DNA from: Pseudomonas capeferrum
Lineage (GTDB): Bacteria; Pseudomonadota; Gammaproteobacteria; Pseudomonadales; Pseudomonadaceae
Length of the DNA: 64,000 nucleotides
Assembly (NCBI RefSeq): GCF_000731675.1
Contig: NZ_JMIT01000003.1
Location: forward strand, 168,058 to 232,057
Direction: 5' to 3'
Every line of letters starts with the position of its first letter. Position 1 is the stretch's first letter. Positions 24,313 through 32,916 of this stretch are shown one piece after another. The notes under the pieces were generated by a model. The model was not told where the DNA came from and made no database searches. It worked only from the letters and a program-made list of their open reading frames with translations. The translations under genes were made by a program, and so were the position numbers.

Positions 24313-27084
24313 GTGCGTCGGCTTCGGATTGCCACAGCTCTGATCGTCAGCTTGCTGACCTTGCTCTGCCTGCTCCCGGCTTCGGCCGAAGAAGGCGGAG
24401 GCTGGTCTGTGCTGCTCGACGAACAGGCCAACCTGCAATTGAGCGACGTGCGCTCCGACCGCTACCGCAACCAGTTCAGCCCCCTGCTGCTCGCTGACCT
24501 GGACGCTGCCCCCGCAGAACAAGCCCTGTGGCTGCACTATCGCCTGGAACCCGGCGATCAGGAGCAACTGCTGCGGGTCTTCGCGCCAGACCTGTCTGGC
24601 CTGGACCTCTACGCCCTCGAGGGCGACAAATTACTCCGTCAGCTGCACCACGGGCGCCAGGCCGGCAATGCCAGCCCGACCCTGCGCGGCAGCGACCATG
24701 TACTGCCCCTGCCCAACAGCAAGCAGCCGCTGGACATCTACCTGCGCCTGGTCTCAGAGCATCAACTGCGCCCGGCGATCAGCCTGGAGCCCGCCGCCGT
24801 GGCTGCCTCGGACCAAAGCCGGCCACTGCTGTTCGGCATGCTCTTTGGCGGCCTGGTGATGCTGATCCTGCACAACCTGATCCGCTTCCTCTATAGCCGC
24901 TCCAGCACTACCCTGATTCTGGCCCTGTACCACGGGCTGATGTTGCTCAGCGGGTTGATCCTGCTCAATCTTAGCGGCCCCTGGTGGCATGTGTGGCACA
25001 GTGCGCAAACGCCCGCTGCCTATCTCACCCTGGTGCTCGCGGGCTTGGCCGGGCTGTATTTCACCCTGCATTTCTTCTCGCCGTGCAATTCGCCGCGGCT
25101 GAACCGCCTGCTGCAAGGCGAGATGCTGGTGGCAGCAGTCAGCGGCCTGGTGCTGCTGTTCGTCGACACCTTGCCGCTCAACCTGATGACCTATGCGCTG
25201 CTGGCCCTGGGCAGTGTCAGCATGCTGCTGGTCAGCACCTTCCACTGGTACAAGGGCTATGCGCCAGCCCGTCTGTTCAGCCTCGCCATGGTGGTCTATA
25301 ACCTTGGCGGGCTGGTACTGCTGCCGGCGCTGCTGGGCCTGACCCGCACCTCCACGCCCTGGCTGCTGTGCGTGCTCATGGGCCTGACCGTCATCAGCGG
25401 CCTGCTGCTGAACCTGGCGGTCAGCGAACGCCTGCGACGCATGAGCGAAGAGCGCTTCAGCGCCAGCCGTGCACTGGCCGCCAGCGATGCCGAGATCAAC
25501 GCCAAGGCCGAGTTCCTGGCCAAGATCAGCCACGAAATCCGTACGCCCATGAACGGCGTGCTGGGCATGACCGAGCTGCTGCTCGGCACGCCGTTGTCGG
25601 TCAAGCAGCGCGACTATGTGCAAACCATCCATAGTGCCGGCAACGAGTTGCTGACGCTGATCAACGAGATTCTCGACATCTCCAAGCTGGAGTCACGGCA
25701 GATCGAGCTGGACGATGTGCAGTTCGACCTCAACGCCCTGATCGAGGACTGCCTGAACATCTTCCGGGCCAAGGCCGAGCAGCAGAACATCGAGCTGATC
25801 AGCTTTACCCAGCCGCAAGTGCCACGGGTGATCAGTGGCGACCCGACACGCCTGCGCCAGGCGCTGTCGAGCCTGCTGGAAAATGCTCTTAAAAACACCG
25901 ACCAGGGCGAGATCCTGCTGGTGGTGGCGCTCGACCAGCGCGGCGCGACCCCGCGTTTGCGCATTGCCGTGCAGGACAGCGGCGAACCGTTGCCCGCCGC
26001 CGAGCGCGAAGCGCTGCTGCAAGCCGAGCTGCACAGCCACCACTTCCTCTCCAGCAACAAGCTGGGCGGCCACCTCGGGCTGGTCATCGCCAAGCAGTTG
26101 ATCGGCCTGATGCAGGGCGAATTCGGCATCAAGAGCAGCAGCGGCATGGGCAACACTCTGTGGCTGACCCTGCCGCTGGACCCTTCGCGCCTTGAACAGC
26201 CACCCGCCGACCTCGACGGCCCGCTGCGCGACGCTCGGGTACTGGTGGTGGACGACAACGACACCTGCCGCAAGGTGCTGGTACAGCAGTGCAGCGCCTG
26301 GGGCATGAATGTCAGCGCGGTGCCGTCAGGCAAGGAGGCGCTGGCGTTGCTGCGCACCAAGGCCCACTTGCGTGATTACTTCGATGCCGTGCTGCTGGAC
26401 CAGAACATGCCCGGCATGACCGGTATGCAACTGGCGGCCAAGATCAAGGAAGACCCCAGCCTCAACCACGACATCCTGGTGGTGATGCTCACCGGCATCA
26501 GCAATGCGCCGAGCAAGGTCATCGCGCGCAATGCCGGGGTCAAGCGGATTCTCGCCAAACCGGTGGCGGGCTATACACTCAAGACCACGCTGGCTGAAGA
26601 GCTGGCCCAACGCGGCCGTGAGCAAGCGGTGCCCGCCAGCCTGCCCGGTACCCCGCAAGCACTGGACCTGCCCAGCGACTTCCGCGTGCTGGTCGCCGAG
26701 GACAACAGTATTTCCACCAAGGTCATCCGTGGCATGCTCGGCAAGCTCAACCTTGAGCCGGACACGGCCTGCAACGGTGAAGAGGCGTTGCAAGCGATGA
26801 AAGCGCAACGCTATGACCTGGTGCTGATGGACTGCGAGATGCCTGTGCTGGACGGTTTCTCGGCGACCCAGCAACTGCGCGCGTGGGAAGCCGCACAGCA
26901 GCGCCAGCGCACGCCGGTGGTGGCGCTGACTGCGCATATCCTTGCCGAGCACAAGGAGCGCGCCAAGCTGGCGGGCATGGATGGGCACATGGCCAAGCCG
27001 GTGGAGCTGTCGCAGTTGCGCGAGCTGATCCAGTATTGGGCGAATCACCGGGAAGCCAAGACGGACCCTGCGCCTATCCCGTAA
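24313..27084 (+). CDS. retS: Hybrid sensor kinase RetS-like (7TMR-DISM, HisKA, HATPase, two receivers)
   Basis: A 923-residue membrane hybrid kinase. After a signal peptide come a periplasmic 7TMR-DISM sensory domain (about residues 30-165), seven membrane helices (about 170-370), a HisKA domain with ISHEIRTPMNG (His407), an HATPase domain (GHLGLVIAKQLIG, GMGNTLWLTLPL) and two receiver domains with phospho-acceptor aspartates near 696 and 840. This architecture and the position directly after purD are those of P. aeruginosa RetS, which restrains the GacS/GacA-Rsm pathway and so switches between motile and biofilm states; the function here is inferred by that match. Translation starts at GTG. 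Confidence 0.9.
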   Translation: MRRLRIATALIVSLLTLLCLLPASAEEGGGWSVLLDEQANLQLSDVRSDRYRNQFSPLLLADLDAAPAEQALWLHYRLEPGDQEQLLRVFAPDLSGLDLYALEGDKLLRQLHHGRQAGNASPTLRGSDHVLPLPNSKQPLDIYLRLVSEHQLRPAISLEPAAVAASDQSRPLLFGMLFGGLVMLILHNLIRFLYSRSSTTLILALYHGLMLLSGLILLNLSGPWWHVWHSAQTPAAYLTLVLAGLAGLYFTLHFFSPCNSPRLNRLLQGEMLVAAVSGLVLLFVDTLPLNLMTYALLALGSVSMLLVSTFHWYKGYAPARLFSLAMVVYNLGGLVLLPALLGLTRTSTPWLLCVLMGLTVISGLLLNLAVSERLRRMSEERFSASRALAASDAEINAKAEFLAKISHEIRTPMNGVLGMTELLLGTPLSVKQRDYVQTIHSAGNELLTLINEILDISKLESRQIELDDVQFDLNALIEDCLNIFRAKAEQQNIELISFTQPQVPRVISGDPTRLRQALSSLLENALKNTDQGEILLVVALDQRGATPRLRIAVQDSGEPLPAAEREALLQAELHSHHFLSSNKLGGHLGLVIAKQLIGLMQGEFGIKSSSGMGNTLWLTLPLDPSRLEQPPADLDGPLRDARVLVVDDNDTCRKVLVQQCSAWGMNVSAVPSGKEALALLRTKAHLRDYFDAVLLDQNMPGMTGMQLAAKIKEDPSLNHDILVVMLTGISNAPSKVIARNAGVKRILAKPVAGYTLKTTLAEELAQRGREQAVPASLPGTPQALDLPSDFRVLVAEDNSISTKVIRGMLGKLNLEPDTACNGEEALQAMKAQRYDLVLMDCEMPVLDGFSATQQLRAWEAAQQRQRTPVVALTAHILAEHKERAKLAGMDGHMAKPVELSQLRELIQYWANHREAKTDPAPIP

Positions 27085-27137
27085 CCCATGCCGATGAAGT
27101 GCCAACAGGCCTGCACCGCAGCCGAGGATCAACGCCC

Positions 27138-27734
27138 ATGCTCCATGAGTTGTTCAGCGTCTACCTGAAGATGCTCGTGCTCTACAGCCCGTTCTTCGTG
27201 CTGTCCTGCTTCATCAGCCTGACCCGCGGCCACTCCAGCAAGGAACGCAAGCAACTGGCCTGGAAGGTGGCCTTCGCCGCACTGGTCGCCAGCATACTGC
27301 TGTACCTGTTCGGGCGGGCGATCTTCGGTATTTTCGGCATCACCGCCGACGCCTTCCGCATCGGTGCCGGCAGTGTGCTGTTCATCTCTGCACTGGGCAT
27401 GGCCCAGGGCAAACCCGCCGTGCAAGCCGACAACGTGCAGCAGGATGTGACCATCGTGCCGCTGACCATCCCGCTGACCGTCGGCCCCGGCACCATCGGT
27501 GCGCTGCTGGTGATGGGCGTGGGCCAGCCGCACTGGGACGACAAGCTGCTGGCCATCGTCAGTATCGCGCTGGCCAGCTTTACCGTGGGCCTGGTGCTGT
27601 ACCTGTCGCACGGCATCGAGCGGCTGCTCGGCGACCAGGGCCTGCAGATCGTCAGCCGCCTGATGGGGCTGTTCGTCTGTGCCCTGGCGGCGCAGATCAT
27701 CTTTACCGGGATCAAGGGTTACCTGGTGCTCTAG
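27138..27734 (+). CDS. MarC family integral membrane protein
   Basis: A 198-residue inner-membrane protein with about six helices, of the MarC/YchE/YhgN family. YSPFFVLSCFISLTRG, FGIFGITADAFRIGAGSVLF and IPLTVGPGTIGALLVMG are typical. MarC was once linked to multiple antibiotic resistance but no transport substrate is established. It lies 53 bases after retS and its stop codon overlaps by four bases the stop of the convergent hypothetical gene, marking the edge of the accessory cassette. Confidence 0.93.
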   Translation: MLHELFSVYLKMLVLYSPFFVLSCFISLTRGHSSKERKQLAWKVAFAALVASILLYLFGRAIFGIFGITADAFRIGAGSVLFISALGMAQGKPAVQADNVQQDVTIVPLTIPLTVGPGTIGALLVMGVGQPHWDDKLLAIVSIALASFTVGLVLYLSHGIERLLGDQGLQIVSRLMGLFVCALAAQIIFTGIKGYLVL

Positions 27735-28354
27735 ACCTCCATTTCATGGATTTCCTTCAGCGCGATGCTCACCAACGCACGCTCAACCGCACTGCGGCGT
27801 TCCTGGTCGAACAGACGTGTATTGAACCGCACCAGCTCTGCGTTCACGTGCATGTCGCGGCGCTCATGAAACACAAATCCTGCCGTGAACGCTGCGGTTT
27901 TGCCGGCCTCGTGATACACCACGATGTCCACGTAGCTACCACTCACCGGCGCGCAGGACAGAAGCTGAAACTGCGCCCTAGCCATACTGCGCGCTTCAAA
28001 ATGCAGCAACGGCTTGCTGTTCTTCTTCAGTGCCTCAAGCGCCAGTGCCATATGGCTGGAATGCCGAACCCCGGCGATGGCGTCGATCTTGCTCAGCGCC
28101 TGATCAACGATTTTCGGCCGCTCAGGGTCCGGCCAATGCACTTCTTCAGCCGACTTCGCGTCCCACCCCAGGTACATCAACTTCTTGCGGTAATACTGAT
28201 ACTGTTCCTGGGTAGTCTCTTTGGCCATATCCTGCAACGTCACAGTCTCAGCCCACAGTGTGGCGAGCTTGACGGCCTTGCGCTGTCCTAAGCTGATACC
28301 GGGGATGAAAGAGACCAGGCTGGCACCGACCACTGCGGCTTCATAGGTTTGCAT
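27731..28354 (-). CDS. Uncharacterised protein, cassette gene 3
   Basis: I do not recognise this 207-residue protein. It opens with a short hydrophobic, glycine-containing stretch (GASLVSFIPGISLG, residues 10-23), followed by a charged helical region and a C-terminal part (about 115-207) that reads as several beta strands and a final helix (RSAVERALVSIALKEIHEM). It has a strong ggaggg ribosome-binding site and overlaps the upstream gene by 14 bases, so the two are translationally coupled. It has no cysteine pairs or known catalytic motif. GC content is lower than in the flanking genes (34 of 60 G or C in 27841-27900). Confidence 0.8.
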   Translation of the reverse strand: MQTYEAAVVGASLVSFIPGISLGQRKAVKLATLWAETVTLQDMAKETTQEQYQYYRKKLMYLGWDAKSAEEVHWPDPERPKIVDQALSKIDAIAGVRHSSHMALALEALKKNSKPLLHFEARSMARAQFQLLSCAPVSGSYVDIVVYHEAGKTAAFTAGFVFHERRDMHVNAELVRFNTRLFDQERRSAVERALVSIALKEIHEMEV

Positions 28355-29021
28355 GGCTGCCCTCCGGGTTCAGCACGCCCAAGTTCCTGATTCGTTCTGC
28401 GTACTGCTTGCGCTCAAGCAGCGCGTGCAGGCTTTCACGGTCAACTTCGGTCAGTTGCTCGCCCAAGGTTGCGAGGGTAGTGCGCAGATCGACCTTATCG
28501 GTGGGTGACGACGCCAGTACCGCGCCAGGGAGGATCTGGGTGGCAGGCGTGGCAGTGGTCAAGGCCAACCCACACAGATCCAGGGAAGGGCCTGGCAGCA
28601 TCACCCCCAGCTCGTAGACCACATGGGTTGCCTGACCGTGCTCGTCCAGGGTGAAAGGCCGCAGGTACTGCTGCACCTCATTCTGAGACAGCCTGGCGAT
28701 GGCTGCCTGCAAATAGGGCGAGAGCCCCGGATGACGGGCCTGCAATTCATCGGTAAGACGCTGAGTCAGCGGGACGCTGCCCTGCAAGGGCTGATAATCA
28801 CTGCGACTGCCTGGGATGACCCACCCACGCGCTTCCAACGCTTCACGGTAACCGCTGTACCAGCGTGCATAATCGGCAAAGCGTGAGCCATTCAGTTTGT
28901 CCGAACGCAACTGTGCAAACAGCAACGAGTCCAGTGCATATTGCCGAGACGGCAATGCCACTTCTGCGACCAACAAAGCCGTGCCGCCAACGAGCCATAA
29001 GGAATAGGCATCCTTACTCAT
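28341..29021 (-). CDS. Uncharacterised protein, cassette gene 2
   Basis: A 226-residue protein I cannot assign. A hydrophobic N-terminal segment (residues 6-22, YSLWLVGGTALLVAEVA) could be a membrane anchor. A central helical part carries several aromatic and arginine residues (FADYARWYSGYREALEARG). The C-terminal region (about 135-226) shows alternating strands and then a charged helix (EVDRESLHALLERKQYAERI), a layout like that of its two neighbours. The ATG at 29021 follows gagg. It overlaps cassette gene 3 and lies 63 bases downstream of cassette gene 1, with a terminator between them. Confidence 0.78.
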   Translation of the reverse strand: MSKDAYSLWLVGGTALLVAEVALPSRQYALDSLLFAQLRSDKLNGSRFADYARWYSGYREALEARGWVIPGSRSDYQPLQGSVPLTQRLTDELQARHPGLSPYLQAAIARLSQNEVQQYLRPFTLDEHGQATHVVYELGVMLPGPSLDLCGLALTTATPATQILPGAVLASSPTDKVDLRTTLATLGEQLTEVDRESLHALLERKQYAERIRNLGVLNPEGSHANL

Positions 29022-29052
29022 CGCAATACCTCGATGTTCAATCACATGAGAA

Positions 29053-29076
29053 GAAAAACGGGGCCTGAAAGCCCCG
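29053..29076 (-). terminator. Intrinsic terminator inside the cassette
   Basis: On the minus strand cggggc-tttcag-gccccg is followed directly by tttttc. It lies eight bases after cassette gene 1 and about 30 bases before cassette gene 2. It would end most transcripts of gene 1, leaving genes 2 and 3 to partial read-through, so gene 1 should be made in excess. Confidence 0.8.
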
Positions 29077-29084
29077 CTCCGCTG

Positions 29085-29774
29085 TCAGATTTCAAATTCG
29101 CTGACAGCCTTGACCGCCTTGTCGATCAGCTTCTGCTCGGTCGTTGCCCGCACCTCGTCGGTGTAGACCACATAGTTGAGACTGAGCACAACCGAACCGC
29201 AATAGCGCTCCTTGCTCGAACTCTTCCATTCGAACACGGTGGTATTCAGGTCGTTTTCACTCGGCGAGGCACTGAAGGCATTCACCAGCATGAACAGTTC
29301 GCCTTCAGGCGTTTCGATGCAGGCCGCCAGCCCCGTGGTCGAGACAGGGTGGCCTTTGAGGTTTTGCTTGTAGATCTGCTGGGCTTCCTCGATGTTGCCC
29401 AGTGCCGAAAGGGCCTTGCCCGCCAGCTTGGCCATGGCCGCGCCCATGGGGCCGCCGAGCAAGGCCTGGCCTGCGGTGCTGGCGACTTTGAAAGCAATCG
29501 GCCCCAACGTCAGCGATCGGCTTTGGTCATAGTCGCGCTCGTAGGAGCGTTTACCCACCGCCCAACCCAAGGTGTGCATCACCTGCACGAACTTGTTGAA
29601 CCAGGCTTCGGATTCGCCATCGCGATCATGCAGCTTGGACGCTACACGAGAGGCAAACTGGAACGTTGTCTTGGCATCGCGCCGGCTTTGCACCGACATG
29701 CCTGCGCTGAGCGCGAGCAGCGATTGCTCGACAACGGCGATGCTATCGCCATTGATAGTGTTTTCATCGGTCAT
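29085..29774 (-). CDS. Uncharacterised protein, cassette gene 1
   Basis: A 229-residue protein with no family I recognise and no signal peptide. Residues 1-85 look helical and polar. Residues about 88-126 are a glycine/alanine-rich hydrophobic stretch (with GQALLGGPMGAAMAKLAGKA), long enough to enter a membrane or pack as a hairpin. The last ninety residues read as beta strands ending in a charged helix (ATTEQKLIDKAVKAVSEFEI). The start at 29774 follows aagga; a longer frame to 29834 runs through a hairpin and is rejected. It is first in the cassette and is followed by its own terminator. GC is low (32 of 60 in 29221-29280). Confidence 0.8.
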   Translation of the reverse strand: MTDENTINGDSIAVVEQSLLALSAGMSVQSRRDAKTTFQFASRVASKLHDRDGESEAWFNKFVQVMHTLGWAVGKRSYERDYDQSRSLTLGPIAFKVASTAGQALLGGPMGAAMAKLAGKALSALGNIEEAQQIYKQNLKGHPVSTTGLAACIETPEGELFMLVNAFSASPSENDLNTTVFEWKSSSKERYCGSVVLSLNYVVYTDEVRATTEQKLIDKAVKAVSEFEI

Positions 29775-29787
29775 TTGCAGGGTCCTT

Positions 29788-29820
29788 GAAGGCCCCGACG
29801 GGTATCGTCGAGGGGCCTTC
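29788..29820. terminator. Hairpin between cobJ and the cassette
   Basis: A nine-base perfect stem gaaggcccc / ggggccttc encloses an inner cgacg / cgtcg pair. It lies between the cobJ stop and the start of cassette gene 1. There is no T-run on either side, so it may be a weak terminator or an RNA-processing site for the cob transcript, and it would also influence initiation of gene 1, whose ribosome-binding site directly follows on the minus strand. Confidence 0.5.
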
Positions 29821-29873
29821 ACCCTATGCTGCAAAGGGCCGGGTAACAGGCATGAACAGGTTCCCTCGGTGCC

Positions 29874-31562
29874 TCAACCCGGGGCCGGGTACCAGCGCGG
29901 GGTGTACACCCACTGTTCGCCATCGGCCCTCGGAAATTGGCAGGTCGTGGACGACCCGAGCAGGACCATGGTGCGCATGTCGACCATTTCAGGCAGCAGC
30001 TCGGCCAAAGTGACTACCTTCAGCGTCTGCCCCGGCCTACCGATATCACGGCCAAGGACTACAGGCGTGCTCCCATCGCGGTGCCGACGCACAACCTCCA
30101 GTGCCACCCCAAGCTGATGCGGTCGGGATTTGGAAATCGGGTTGTAGAAGGCCAGCACCAGGTCCGCCTGGGCGGCCAGGTCCAGACGTTTTTCAATGAT
30201 CGACCACGGCTTGAGGTTGTCCGACAGCGACATCACGCAGAAGTCGTGCCCCAGCGGTGCCCCCGCCTGAGCGGCAGTGGCCAGCGAGGCCGAAACCCCC
30301 GGCAGGATCTCGAGATCGACCCGATGCCAGGCCGGGTCACTGGATTCGTGCAACGCTTCGAGCACCGCTGCGGCCATGGCGAACACGCCCGGGTCACCCG
30401 ACGACACCACCACCACCGAACGCCCTTGGGCGGCCAGTTCGAAGGCATGCCGAGCGCGCTGCATCTCTTCGCGGTTGTCGGTGCAATGCTGCACCTGATC
30501 GGCGCGGAACGGCCCGGCCATGCGCACGTAGGTTTCGTAGCCGAGGATGTCCTCGGCGCGGGCCAGCTCGGCCTTGACCGCCGGCACCATCAGCTCGGCA
30601 GCGCCTGGGCCAAGGCCGATCACCGCCAGCCGACCACGGCGGCGGCCGACCTGCGCGGCATCCACCGGCGCCGGGGCCACGGCGATGACGGTACCCGCCT
30701 GCTCGATCAACTCGGCGCCGGGTAGCGCCTGGGCCAGCATGTCACGCAGGTCGCCAGGCTTGGCTGCAAAACGCAGCGCCACGCCAAGGGCCTGTGCAGC
30801 CTCGTGCAGGGCGGCATCGGCCATGGCGTGCTCGCCAGCTAACAGGCAGGCCAGCGATTGCTCGGCGATACCCGCCGCCTGCAGCGCGGCGCGGATGCCT
30901 TGCAGGTCAGCGGTATCGACGCCCACCACGACCGAACGCGGGTGGATCAACAGCTCATCACGGCTGCTCGGGCGTGCCTGATGGCCGACATGGATGATGC
31001 GCCGGGCGCTCTCGCTCGCGGGCAGCTGCGCCTGCTCAAGCCAAGGTGCATCGCCTTCGACGCGCACCGCCTCACCGGCCAGCAGGTCAGAGACAAAGCG
31101 CTTGCCTTGCTCGATGTCCGCCAGGGCATAGCCCTGTGGCGGGTTCAGCAGGCAGGTGCCAAAGCGCAGCTCGCCACTGGTGGTGATGGCTGCGGCCACG
31201 CCCAGCGCTTCGCCGATCTCACGCGCCATCACATTCACGCCACCCAGGCCACCGAGCAGCGGCACTACCGCACTGCCATCCTCGGCCACTGCCAGCACCG
31301 GCGGCTCGACGCCTTTTTCACTGAGCAGGCTGGCCAGGCTGCGGATAACGATGCCTGCGGCGCACAGGGCGATGATCGGGGTGTCCTGCTGATACAACGT
31401 GCGCAGGGTGTCGCCAAACGATGCGTAAAGCTGATCGGCGCCCTCGACCCGGCCACTCAGGCCATGGATCGAGGCCTGTGGATAACACAGCTGAATGCGC
31501 TGCGCCGTGGCCAGGCTGCCAGGGCCAAGCACGACGATTGCCGGTGCCTTGTGCATGCTCAT
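29874..31562 (-). CDS. cobJ: CbiG-CobJ fusion: cobalt-precorrin-5A hydrolase-like plus precorrin-3B C17-methyltransferase
   Basis: A 562-residue two-part cobalamin enzyme. Residues 1-300 are CbiG/CobE-like (ALCAAGIVIRSLASLLSEKG, VVVGVDTADLQGIRAAL, LAGEHAMADAAL). Residues about 310-562 are the CobJ SAM-dependent methyltransferase (VIGLGPGAAELMVPAV, YETYVRM, SSGDPGVFAMA) that methylates C17 and contracts the corrin ring. CbiG normally acts in the anaerobic route, yet such fusions are known in Pseudomonas, where the CobE-like part may assist the aerobic path. The start at 31562 overlaps the cobI stop (ATGA); ATGs at 31571 and 31556 are also possible. It ends the cobG-cobH-cobI-cobJ operon. Confidence 0.93.
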   Translation of the reverse strand: MSMHKAPAIVVLGPGSLATAQRIQLCYPQASIHGLSGRVEGADQLYASFGDTLRTLYQQDTPIIALCAAGIVIRSLASLLSEKGVEPPVLAVAEDGSAVVPLLGGLGGVNVMAREIGEALGVAAAITTSGELRFGTCLLNPPQGYALADIEQGKRFVSDLLAGEAVRVEGDAPWLEQAQLPASESARRIIHVGHQARPSSRDELLIHPRSVVVGVDTADLQGIRAALQAAGIAEQSLACLLAGEHAMADAALHEAAQALGVALRFAAKPGDLRDMLAQALPGAELIEQAGTVIAVAPAPVDAAQVGRRRGRLAVIGLGPGAAELMVPAVKAELARAEDILGYETYVRMAGPFRADQVQHCTDNREEMQRARHAFELAAQGRSVVVVSSGDPGVFAMAAAVLEALHESSDPAWHRVDLEILPGVSASLATAAQAGAPLGHDFCVMSLSDNLKPWSIIEKRLDLAAQADLVLAFYNPISKSRPHQLGVALEVVRRHRDGSTPVVLGRDIGRPGQTLKVVTLAELLPEMVDMRTMVLLGSSTTCQFPRADGEQWVYTPRWYPAPG

Positions 31563-32293
31563 CCCTGCCATTTTTCACCCGGTACGATAATCAGCGAGAA
31601 GTACGGCGACGACAGCGGGTCGACCTCCGCCAGCGGCACGATCTTCTGATTGGCCATGGTTGCCCGTTCGACATACAGCGCACGGCTGTCCAGGCCCAGC
31701 TCGGCCAACACCTCACGCACCTTGGGGAAGTTGCGGCCAAGCTTCATGATCACGGCAGCATCGGCATCGGCCAGGCGCCGCTTCAGTTCCTCGGCCGGCA
31801 GCACGCCCGACAGCACCGAAAGGCTCTGGTTGCGGTAGACCAGCGGCGCGCCCAGCACCGACGCCCCCCCCAGCATCGAGCAGACGCCAGGGATCACTTC
31901 GGCCTCATAGCGCTGCGCCAGGCGGTCATGCAGGTACATGTAGGAGCCGTAGAAGAACGGGTCGCCCTCGCAGATCACCGCCACGTCGCGGCCGGCATCC
32001 AGGTGCTCGGCAACCTGCACACTGGCTTCATCGTAGAAATCGCTGATCACCTGTTCATAGGACAGCGGCGCCGGCAGCGCTTCGGTGGTGACCGGGTAGA
32101 CCAGCGGCAGCAGTGTCTGCTCGGCCTGCAGGTGCGCCTCGATGATGCCGAACGCGTTGCCGCGCTTGCCCTTGGCCACGAAGTAGCCGACAACCGGCGC
32201 CTCGCGCAGCAGGCGCAGGGCCTTGACGGTGATCAGTTCAGGGTCGCCGGGGCCTACGCCCAGGCCGAGCAGACGTCCACGTGGGGTCATCAT
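31559..32293 (-). CDS. cobI: Precorrin-2 C20-methyltransferase
   Basis: SAM-dependent methyltransferase that makes precorrin-3A. The 244-residue protein has the tetrapyrrole-methylase signature GRLLGLGVGPGDPELIT at its start, CEGDPFFYGSYMYLHDRL in the middle and VIPGVCSMLGGASVLGAPL. It begins with ATGATG behind ggaggtgg and overlaps cobH by four bases. Long in-frame extension to 32554 runs inside cobH and is rejected. Confidence 0.96.
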   Translation of the reverse strand: MMTPRGRLLGLGVGPGDPELITVKALRLLREAPVVGYFVAKGKRGNAFGIIEAHLQAEQTLLPLVYPVTTEALPAPLSYEQVISDFYDEASVQVAEHLDAGRDVAVICEGDPFFYGSYMYLHDRLAQRYEAEVIPGVCSMLGGASVLGAPLVYRNQSLSVLSGVLPAEELKRRLADADAAVIMKLGRNFPKVREVLAELGLDSRALYVERATMANQKIVPLAEVDPLSSPYFSLIIVPGEKWQG

Positions 32294-32916
32294 TCCACCT
32301 CCGTGGCCAGGGCGTTGACCGCGGCAGCGGCCATCGCGCTGCCGCCCAGGCGGCCTTGCATGATCACGAACGGCACGCCGCGGCTGTCGGCGGCCAGCAT
32401 GGCCTTGGATTCGGCCGCACCCACGAAACCGACCGGGAAGCCGAGAATCAGCGCAGGCTTGGGCGCACCGGCGTCGAGCATTTCCAGCAGGTAGAACAGT
32501 GCGGTCGGGGCATTGCCGATCACCACCACACTGCCTTCCAGGTGTGGGCGCCACAGCTCCAGGGCCACGGCAGAACGGGTATTGCCGGCGTCTTTGGCCA
32601 GGCCAGGCACGCTCGGGTCACGCAGGGTGCAGATCACCGGGTTGTTCGCCGGCAGGCGCGCGCGGGTAATGCCTTCAGCAACCATGTGCGCATCGCACAG
32701 AATCGGCGCGCCCTTGGCCAGGGCCTCGCGCCCGGCGCGGCCTGCCCCTTCGGAGAACTGCAAGCCGTCGATGGCCTCGACCATGCCGCAGGCATGGATC
32801 ACGCGCACGGCGAGCTTTTCGAGGTCTGCGGGTATCCGCTCGAGTCGGGCTTCCTCGCGGATGATCCGGAAGGAATTGCGATAGATCTCCTGACCATCGC
32901 GGATGTAGTCAATCAT
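32290..32916 (-). CDS. cobH: Precorrin-8X methylmutase
   Basis: Moves the C11 methyl group to C12, giving hydrogenobyrinic acid. The 208-residue protein has the catalytic histidine in AVRVIHACGM (about His42), IYRNSFRIIREEA and the glycine-rich ALILGFPVGFVGAAESK. It starts at ATG 32916 and overlaps the end of cobG by eight bases, then overlaps cobI by four, so the operon is tightly coupled. Confidence 0.96.
   Translation of the reverse strand: MIDYIRDGQEIYRNSFRIIREEARLERIPADLEKLAVRVIHACGMVEAIDGLQFSEGAGRAGREALAKGAPILCDAHMVAEGITRARLPANNPVICTLRDPSVPGLAKDAGNTRSAVALELWRPHLEGSVVVIGNAPTALFYLLEMLDAGAPKPALILGFPVGFVGAAESKAMLAADSRGVPFVIMQGRLGGSAMAAAAVNALATEVE

Noticed and set aside
27731..29774. The cassette as an insertion sequence, integron or prophage fragment
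   Set aside because: No transposase, integrase, attachment-site repeat or terminal inverted repeats were seen at its edges.
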